Shown: piece after piece, positions 33,201-42,200 of the stretch | Layout: each line of letters opens with the position of its first letter | Numbering within the stretch: position 1 is the stretch's first letter | Source of the DNA: Pirellulales bacterium | GTDB lineage: Bacteria > Planctomycetota > Planctomycetia > Pirellulales > Thermoguttaceae | DNA: 64,000 bases | Direction: 5' to 3' | Assembly (NCBI GenBank): GCA_016935315.1 | Contig: JAFGRD010000118.1 | Coordinates: 1 to 64,000, forward strand | The notes under the pieces: generated by a model | Seen by the model: only the letters and a program-made list of their open reading frames with translations | Told to the model about the DNA's origin: nothing | The model's database searches: none | Made by a program: the position numbers and the translations under genes

Positions 33201-36200
33201 GAATCCGCCCAGGACGATGGCCGCCAGGGGCGGGACGGCAAAACCGGTGGGATGCCGGGCCTCGGCGGCGTCGACGCCCGGCGGGTTCTCGAAATCGCTC
33301 AGTTCGTCGAAGTATTCGAGGGCATAGGCCTCGGTGCCTCCCCAGAGGACGTCCCAGCCGCTGCCGCCCCGGAGCGTGTCGTCGCCGAGGTGGCCGACCA
33401 GCAGGTCGTCGCCGCCGCCGCCGTCGAGCTGGTCGTCGTCGGCCTCGCCGTAGAGCCGATCGTCTCCGTCGTCGCCGTAGAGCGTGTCGCCCTGGTCGCC
33501 GCCGAAGATCAGGTCGTCTCCCGCGCCACCGTGAATGGTGTCGCGGCCGGCGTCTCCGTAGATCAGGTCAGCGGAGGCGCCGCCATCGATGACGTCGTTA
33601 CCCTGGTCGCCATGGATTTCGTTGAAGCCGGCGGCGGCCTGGATCGCATCGTCTCCGCCGCCGCCGCGGATGGTGTCGTTGCCCGGGCCGCCGACGATCG
33701 TGTCGTTTCCCTGGGCGCCGGCCGTGTCGTCGCCGTAGATTTCGTTGTTGCCCGAGATGACTTCGATCCGATCGTCCCCGGCGCCGCCGTACACCGTGTC
33801 GGCCGCGGCGCCGGCGGAGATCGTGTCGTTGCCGGCGTCGCCGAGGAGGAGACTTCGGCCGCTTCCGGTTCGGGTGGAGATTCGGTCGTTGTCCGCGCCG
33901 CCGAAGATCTGGTTGTCGCCGCCGGCGACCTCAATCGAGTCGTCGCCCGCTTCGCCGTAAATCGAGTCGTTGCCCGGGCCGGCGAGGATCGTATCGTTGC
34001 CCTCGTCGCCGTAGACCAGATTGTGGCCATCGACGGCCTCGATCCAGTCGCTGCCGTCGCCGCCGTGGACGACGTCGTTGCCGGGGCCGCTGAAGATCTG
34101 GTCCTGCCCCGCGTAGCCGAAGAGCCGGTCGGCTTCCGTGCCTCCATAGATCGTGTCGCGGCCGCCGGGGATCTTGGCGTCGTCGTCGCCGTGGATTTCG
34201 TCCTCGCCCTGGTCGCCCTGGATCAGGTCGTCGCCATCCTGGCCGAAGAGAAGATCGCTTTCGTCGCCGCCAAGGAGGACATCGTTGCCGACGCCGCCGT
34301 AGACCGTGTCGCGGCCGCGGTTGCCTTCGAGGTGGTCGTCGTCGTCTTCGCCGAAGAGGGCATCGTGGTCGTCGCCGCCGAGGATGGTATCTTGGCCCTG
34401 GCCGCCGTGGATCTCGTCGTTCCCCGCGTCGCCTTCGATGCGATCGGGTCCGTCCTCTCCGTAGAGCGAATCGCCGTCGTCGCCGCCGAGGATCGTATCG
34501 CCGCCGCCGCCGCCGAGGACGACGTCGAACTGGCCGCCGCCCTCGATGCGGTCGTCGCCGTCGTCGCCGTAGAGGACGTCGCGGCCCTCGCCGCCGTGGA
34601 TCGTATCCGGCCCGTCGCCGCCGTAGATCTCGTCTCGGCCGTCGTTGCCTTCGAGGCTGTCGGCGTGCTGGTCGCCGTAGAGGCAGTCGTCGTGCTCGCC
34701 GCCGAGGATCGTGTCCTGGTGGAGGCCGCCATAGAGGGTGTCGTTGCCCTGATCGCCTTCGAGGCGGTCGGCCCCGTCGTGGCCGTAGAGGCAATCGTCG
34801 CCGGCGCCGCCGTAGAGGACGTCGTCGCCCTGGTTGCCTTCGAGGGAGTCGTTCTCGCCGTCGCCGTAGAGCGTGTCGTTTTCCTCGCCGCCGAGGAGGG
34901 TGTCCCGGCCGTCGTCATCGCCGCCGCCGTCGCCGTGGATCTCGTCGCGTCCCGCGCCGCCCGCGGCAAAGTCGGCCCCACCCTGGCCGAGGATCTTGTC
35001 GTCGCCGGTTTCGCCGTAGAGGGAATCCTGGTCGTCGCCGCCGTAGAGAGTGTCGTCTTCGCTGCCGCCATAGGCGGTGTCTCGGCCGCTCTCGCCGTAG
35101 ATATGATCGGCCCCGGCTTCGCCGTACAGGGTGTCTTCGCCCGACCCGCCGTAGAGGTTGTCGCCGTCATCGCCGCCGCGGATCTCGTCGTTGCCGGCGT
35201 CGCCGCAAAGCTGATCGCCGCCCTGGTTGCCTTCGATGTAGTCGTTTCCGCCGCCGCCAAACAGGTCATCCGGGCCGCGGCCACCGTAGAGACTGTCGTC
35301 CTGCTCCCCGCCATGGATCCGATCGCGGTCGTCGCCGCCGTAGAGGGTATCGCTGCCGGCGTCGCCGCTGAGGAAGTTCAGCCCGGGCCCCCCCTCGAGC
35401 AGATCGGGACCGCTTCCGCCATAAAGGGAGTCGGCATCGTCGCCGCCGTCGAGGACGTCTTTCTGCAAGGGGTTGGCGGGATCGAATTCGTCCTTGCCCG
35501 GCCCGCTGGGACCGCCGCGCAGGGTGTCTTGCCCGGCCCCGCCCACCAGGGAATCGTTTCCGTCGTCGGACGATTCTTCGTTGTCGAGCCACGCACCGAC
35601 CAGGAGGTCGTTTCCGATCTGGCCGGAGAGGAGGTCGCCGTCGGCGCCCCCGTAGAGCTTGTCGTTGCCCCGGCCGCCGAGGAGCGAATCAGAGCCTGTC
35701 TGGCCGTGCAAGGTGTCGTCCCCGGAGAAGTCGTCGTTCGGGCCGTCACCGTACAGGGTGTCGTGGCCCTCGCCGCCGGAGAGCAGGTCGTTGCCGGCGT
35801 ATCCCATCAGCTCGTCGTCGCCGGCGCCGCCGTCGAGCGTGTCGCTTCCGCGGCTGCCGTAGAGCGAATCGTCGCCGGCGTCGCCAGACAGTCGGGAACC
35901 GGCTCCCGTGGCGTCGTTGCTGCCGAAAAGGCGATCCGCCTGGTCGCCGCCGCGCAGGACGTCTACGCCCTGGTTGCCGGCGAGCGTGTCTTCGCCGCCG
36001 CCGCCGGACAGGCTGTCGTTTCCGCGGCCGCCGCCAAGCAGGTCGGGTCCACTGCCGCCGTCGAGGCTGTCGACGCCGGCGCCGCCGAGCAGTATGTCGT
36101 GGAAGCAGGGCTGTTGCGGATCGAACACGGCGCGTCCCGAGCCGCTGGGGCCGCCACGGAGCACGTCGTCGCCGGCGCCGCCGGCCAGCAGGTCGTTCCC

Positions 36201-39200
36201 GTCGTCGGCCGCCTCTTCGTCGCCCTCGGAGGCGCCCACCAGCAGGTCGTTGCCGTCCCTTCCTTGCAGCCGGTCGCCGCCGCCGCCGCCGAAGAGCCGA
36301 TCGTCGCCGCCGCCGCCGTCGAGCAAGTCGTCACCGGCGTTGCCGTGCAGCGTGTCGTGGCCGGAGTCGCCGCCGGAATCCTCCCCTTGGCCGTTGTCCC
36401 CATTGCCCTCGGCGGTTCGCTCATCGCCGAAGAGGACGTCTTCGTGGTCGCCGCCCGAGAGCCAGTCGTTGCCATGGTTCCCGATAATCGTGTCGTTGCC
36501 GGCGTCGCCGTAGAGAGAGTCGTCTCCCCGTCCGCCGAGCAGATAATCGCCGTCGGCTCCGCCACGGATCAAGTCGTTGCCGTCCTGGCCCGCCAGGACG
36601 TCGGCGCCGCCCTGGCCGTCCAGCGTGTCGTTGCCGAGTCCGCCGTAGAGCGATTCCGCGTCGGCGCCGCCGGTGAGCGAGTCGCGGCCGTCGTCGCCAA
36701 AGAGGACGTTAGCGCCGGCGCCGCCTTCGAGGCTGTCGTTGCCGTCGCCGCCGAGCAGCCGGTCGTCGCCGCCGTCGCCGAAGAGTTGATCGTTTCCGGC
36801 GAAGCCGACCAGGGTGTCGTTACCCGCTCCGCCGTAGAAGACGTCGGCCCCGCCGCCGCCGATGGCATAGTCGTCGCCTCCGAGGCCGCTGAAGCTCACA
36901 CCGGCCGCGATGTCCTCACCGACAATCAGCGTATCCGCGTAGGCAGTCCCCTCGATCACGACGGTGCGAATGCCCGTGGCCGAGAATTCAAGCAGGTTGG
37001 GATGCGTGATGTCGTGATACTTTTTCTCGTCCTCCCGCACCAGCCGGTCCTTCTTGGCGACCAGCTCGTTGACGACGAAATCGGGGCCGTCGATGTAGAG
37101 TTTCCCGCCGGAGAGGTAGACGGCGATTTCCAGCGCCCGGCTCCCCAGGCGATCGGAGGCCTCGTCCTCGTCCCAGGAGACGGTCAACCGGTCGCCGGAC
37201 TGGGTGGCGGCCATGGTGTGCCGCTGGGGCACGTCGACCGGATCCCACGAGCCGAGGCCCAGGGTGCCCAACAGACCGTCGACGAAGTCGTCCAGCCAAT
37301 CCGCCAACTCGCCGACCGTATCGAAGAACTCCTGCAACAGTGCCCGGGCCTGACCGACGGCCTCTTGGGCCGCATCGACGATCGGCTCGATTTGCCGTTG
37401 CAGCAGGTCGAAGGCGTCCTGGGCGACGTCCAAGGCCTCATCGACGATCTGGCGGGCGTCGTCGATCGCGCTGCCCACGGCTCCGGCGATTTCTTCGCCG
37501 AGCTCGCTCAACCGCTCGAAGGCGCCGCCCAGCGCGTCCCACGCGAGGTTCTGCGCCTCTTGCGTGAGCCTCTCCGCAAAGGCGGCCAGCTCCGCGCTGA
37601 GATCGGTCAGCGTGCCCTTGTAGTGGCGGAAAAGCTCGATCCGGTAGTCCATGCCGAACGAGGTCGACAGCCCCGCGTCGGGGAAACCCAGCGCGACGTC
37701 GAGGATCAGATTCAGGTCGAGCCCCATGTCCACCACCAGATGATCCGGATTGAGCAGGTCGACGGCGCGGAGCCGGCCACCGGCCCCCTCGGGCGCAACC
37801 AGCACGACGCCGCCGAAGGCAGCCAGGTCGACCGCCGCGTCGATCCGCACCAAGGGGACGTCCAGCACTTCGCCTTCCACTTCGATATCGCCGTAGATCC
37901 CACCGGTCAGGCCAAACGCACGGGCGTGCTCCTCCGACTCGCGCACGTAGAACCCCCGCGTGTCGAACCCCAGCGCGACATCCGTGCTGAAGGTCAGTTC
38001 GCTGTGCAGGGTACCGCTCGTGTCGAGGCTGGCGACGCCCAGGTCCAGAAAGAGATCCCAGTCGGGCTCGAAGGTCAGCGGCGAGGCGTCGTGTTGGAAT
38101 TGGACATCCAGCGTGATCAGGTCCGTCTGCTGGCCGCCGAGCAGCTTCAGCACGTTGACCGGATCGAGGAAATCGAGCGTGAGCGCGATCCGATTTCCCT
38201 CATCGTCGGTATAACTGACCGCGCCGGGTGCCACGTCGATCAACGAAGCGGGATCGATCAGGATTTCCGCCCAGGCGGGAAGCCCCAGCAGGTCGAAGAC
38301 CGTCTCGCCGATCAGCGGAAGTTCCTCGAAGAGCATTTCGCGAACCGACCAGGGCAGCGGGTTGTATTGGTCGACGGTGTCGAAGAAGAAGTTCAGCGTG
38401 TTCTGTCCGGCGTCGGTCAACCGGTCGAGGAGCGTGCTCCAGAAGGCGTCCTCCAAAACGCTGTAGGTGCTCGTGCCCGTGGCCACGTCGATGTGTACCT
38501 CGGCGCTCCAAGTGAGCTGGGAGGGGAGACACTGGCCGACGATCGGAATCAGTCCGGTGGGTGCTTCCGCCCGCAAGGTCAGCCCCAGATCGGCGCCGCC
38601 GCTAAGCTCGATGACCCCGGGCTGGGTCATGATCTCGCCAAGGAGTAATTCGTCGCTTTCCGAGGAGGGAATCAGATAGAGACGCTCGTTGGGGTTGCCG
38701 TCGAAGTCGCTGAGCACGAGCCGGGCGTGGGCTTCGACGTCGGCCTCGGCGGTCGCCCCGACCTGGCCCGCAATCCCAAGGCTGGCCTGGCCCTGCAAGT
38801 CTCCCTCGATATCGAGATCGGCCGCCAACGTGGATCCCTCCAAGAGATACGGCCCCCCACGGAGATCCAGGCCGAAGGTGACGTCGAAGGTCAGTTCCAC
38901 CTCGGCGCGCAGCTCGCCCTGGAGTCCGAGGCCCACGTAGACAAACGGCGTGTCGAACGCCTCGGTCACGGCGGTGGCGTCGGCGCCGCCGCCGTCGTCG
39001 GCGCTGAGCCCCATGCCGCGTCGGGCGAAAGCGACCCAGATCTCCCTCTGGTTCTTGCCGCCGGTGAGCACCTGGTCGGCCAGCAGGATAGCGTCCCGGC
39101 CATCGAGGAACGAGGGGTTGGCCGGCTGGAGCTTCAAGGCGTCCATCACCAGTTGCAGCGCCAGGTTGTTGCCGCCGTCGCCCTGGTAGAAGTCGGGATC

Positions 39201-42200
39201 GAAGCCGTGCTTGCCGATCAGCAGCCAGTTCATGTCCCACAAGGCCGAGCACCAGATCTCGCCGGCGTCGTGCACCTCCTGGCTGTCGTTGTAGTCGCCG
39301 TAGGTCAACGGGTCCACGAGCATGTTGTAGCTGTACGGGAAGCGCCGGTTTCCCAAGGGCCAGCAGTTGGCATAGGCCGCGTGCGGGTAGGCACCGAGAA
39401 TGGTGTCGACAGGCTTTTGTGTCAGCATCAGGTTCCACCAGTCGCTCCACCCCTCGCCCATGCCGCCGCTTTGCTGGGCGTCCAGCGCGTTGGAGTCGGA
39501 GGCGCCGCCCGTCAGGCGATTGGAAACGCCATGGCCGTACTCGTGGATGATAATGCCGTTGTCCAGAGCCCCGTCGCGGTCGGGTCCGACGAGCTGCTCG
39601 TAGAGATAGATCGTCATCCGCGGGGATGTCCCGTCGGCGGGCGTGGCGAAGCTGGCGTTGTTCGTGTCGGCCCCGTCTTGGGCGTCGGCTCGGACCGGAT
39701 CGCCGCCGCCGCCGGCACCCGTGTAGTTGGTCTGCTGGAAATTCCCCGCCGCCTCGTCGAAGCCGTACTGGAAGTGGACGTCGTGCAGCACGTTGTTCCA
39801 GTAGAAGAGGTTCGTGATCGAGGCGTCTTCGTACTGGTCGGGCTCCAGGAGGAAATTGATCGGGAAGTCGAAATCCAGTGCCGCGCCGCCGTCCGGCCGG
39901 TGGCCGATGGTCGTCTCGTTGTCGGCCGCGCGATCCTCCTGGGCCACGGCGTTGTTGCCCTGGGTGTCGGTGAACTCGGCGCCCGCCATCCCGTCGGTGT
40001 CGTGCCAGCCAAACGGCGAGGCGCTCGCGTCGTGCGGGTCGGTAACGGTCAGGCGGAGCCCCAGCCCGTCGCTGGGGTCCTCTATCGGCATCGGATAGAC
40101 GGTGTACGACGCATGGTCGACCCAGTCGCTGCACCGCAACAGCTCGCCGTCGAGCGCGCTGACGCTGGCGTCGTACCAGTGGTTCCCGTCGACCGTCTCG
40201 ACGACGAGGTTCCACGCCAACTCGACACTCCCGCCCGGCATGGGCACGTAGTGCAACTCGGCCGGGATTTCCGCCAACGATACGCCGCTGGGCGGCAACA
40301 GGCTCGCGCGCTTCGGCGCCGATCCCTCGACGGTACCTTGCGTGCTGGTGTCCAGCAACCACCGGAAATGATCGGCCAGGGCGGCCAGGGCTTCGGCGGC
40401 GTCGAGCTTCGGCTCGCCGGCAATCTGGGCCGCTTTCTTGCTCAGCCCGGCGATGAAGCTGCTGCCCACGTTGGTCACCTCGCCGTCGCCCGTGACGTTC
40501 ACGTTGATGTCGGCCCCCTCGACTTCCAGCCCGCCGTGCGTCTGCCGGAGGTGAAGGTGCGTGACGCCCGTGTGTTGGCTGACGAATTGACTCGTGACCA
40601 CACAATCGAGCAGATCGTCGGCGGTCAGGCCCAGGGCGCCCGCGTGGCCGGTGAGGTAGCTCATCGCCACGTCCAACGGCGCGCCGCCGGCCGGGCCGCT
40701 AAGGTAGCTGCCCAGGTTGAACACGTGCGTCAGCGGTGGGAGCGACGACTTGTCTGTCGGCTCTTGGGGGTTGGCCGCGTCTTTGGCCGCGGATGCGTCT
40801 GTGGCAGGGGCGGCCGTGTCGCCTTTGCCGAGCGGAACGCGGCGCTTTCCATCCGGGGTGATCGAGCCGAGGATCGCCTCGAAATCGAGGCTGCCGTCGA
40901 ACTCGTAGCGGAGCCGATCCACGGGGGCCACCGTCCTGCGGTAGCGCAGCCGGATCAAGTCCGATGCGGTGTAGTCGCCGCTGAGAAGCTGCTCGGGTGT
41001 GACCAGCACGAGCACCTCGAATCCCAGCGCCTCCAGGTATTCTCTCGCCCCGGCCCCCGGCAGCACCAGACGCAGCGCCTCCTCGATCATGGGGATCAGC
41101 AACTCGACCAAGCGGTCGTCGACCAGCGGAACCGGCTCGAAGAGCGGTTGCAGGTCCTCCGCCTGGTCGGCCAGCCGCTCGATACCCGCGATGACCAGCT
41201 CGGCCAGGGAGTCGAACAACCCGCCGTCGTCGAAATCGGCCGTCGCTTCGCCCGTGGCCAGGTTGTAGGAACCGGAACCCGTGAGCGTGACCGGCGGCAA
41301 CACATCGGCCAGCGCCGGCAGATAGCCCGAGACCGTCAAGTTGTCCAGCGCGACGGTGCCGGCCAGGGAGACAGCGTGCGTGTTGAGCGTCGCGTCGTCG
41401 AGGTCGGATCCGAGCAGGTAGAGTCGCTCGCCGGCATGGGCATCGCCGTCGTCGAGCACGTAGTCCGGTTGCAGTTGGAAATGCCCGGCCGCCTCGGCCG
41501 ACACGCAGGCCAGGCCGGCGACCGCGGCGCTGCCGGCCAGTTGGCCCTGCAGGACGACCTCTGCCGCCACTTCGGCTCCCTCGTCGATGTAGACACCGCA
41601 AAGGGAATCCACGCCGAAGACGATCTCGAAACCCATTCGGGCCGAGCCGCCGAGCGTCCCGTCGAGGTTCAGTTCGATCGCCGAGGCGCCGAGTTGGACG
41701 ACCGTGCCGTCGCCGCCCGCGGCGGCGAGCGATTCGACCGCCGACTGCGAGATCGCTCGGGCAAGTCTCAGGCGGAGCAGATCGGCGGGCAGGTCGGTTC
41801 CCCGGGTCACGCTGTCGTACAACTGTTCCGGCGTGGCCATGGCCAGAATCTCGATTCCGAGGCTGGCCAGGTACTCTCGGGCCGCGGCGGCGGCGCGGTC
41901 GTAGTCCAGGCGGTCCTCGACGATTGCCTGCAGTGGTCCGACCAGGCGGTCGCCGACGATGGGCACCTCGCTGCCGAGCGTCGCCACTTCGTCGAGGAAA
42001 GCGGCGAACTGCCCAAGCGCTTGCCCCGCGGCGTCGGCCAGCGCGTCCAGCAGCTTATCCGTATCGAATCCGGACACGTCCGCCACGGCTTGCGCGGCGT
42101 CGGTCGCCACGTTCCAGAGCCAGTAGCCGCTCAGCTCGAATTCGTCGTCGCCACAGGGCGTGTCGAGGCTGACGCGGACGTCCAAGTCGAGGTCGGCGTC

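Noticed and set aside
33300-36930. Regular DNA repeats that could be mistaken for a CRISPR array or satellite
   Set aside because: The period is 27 bp with continuous reading frame and translates to RTX nonapeptides. There are no unique spacers and no cas genes.
31878-38648. A 2,256-codon open frame on the plus strand opposite the RTX region
   Set aside because: It is the complement of GGxGxDxL repeats in high-GC DNA. It reads as low-complexity Val/Ala/Glu repeats, has no ribosome binding site and no domain features.
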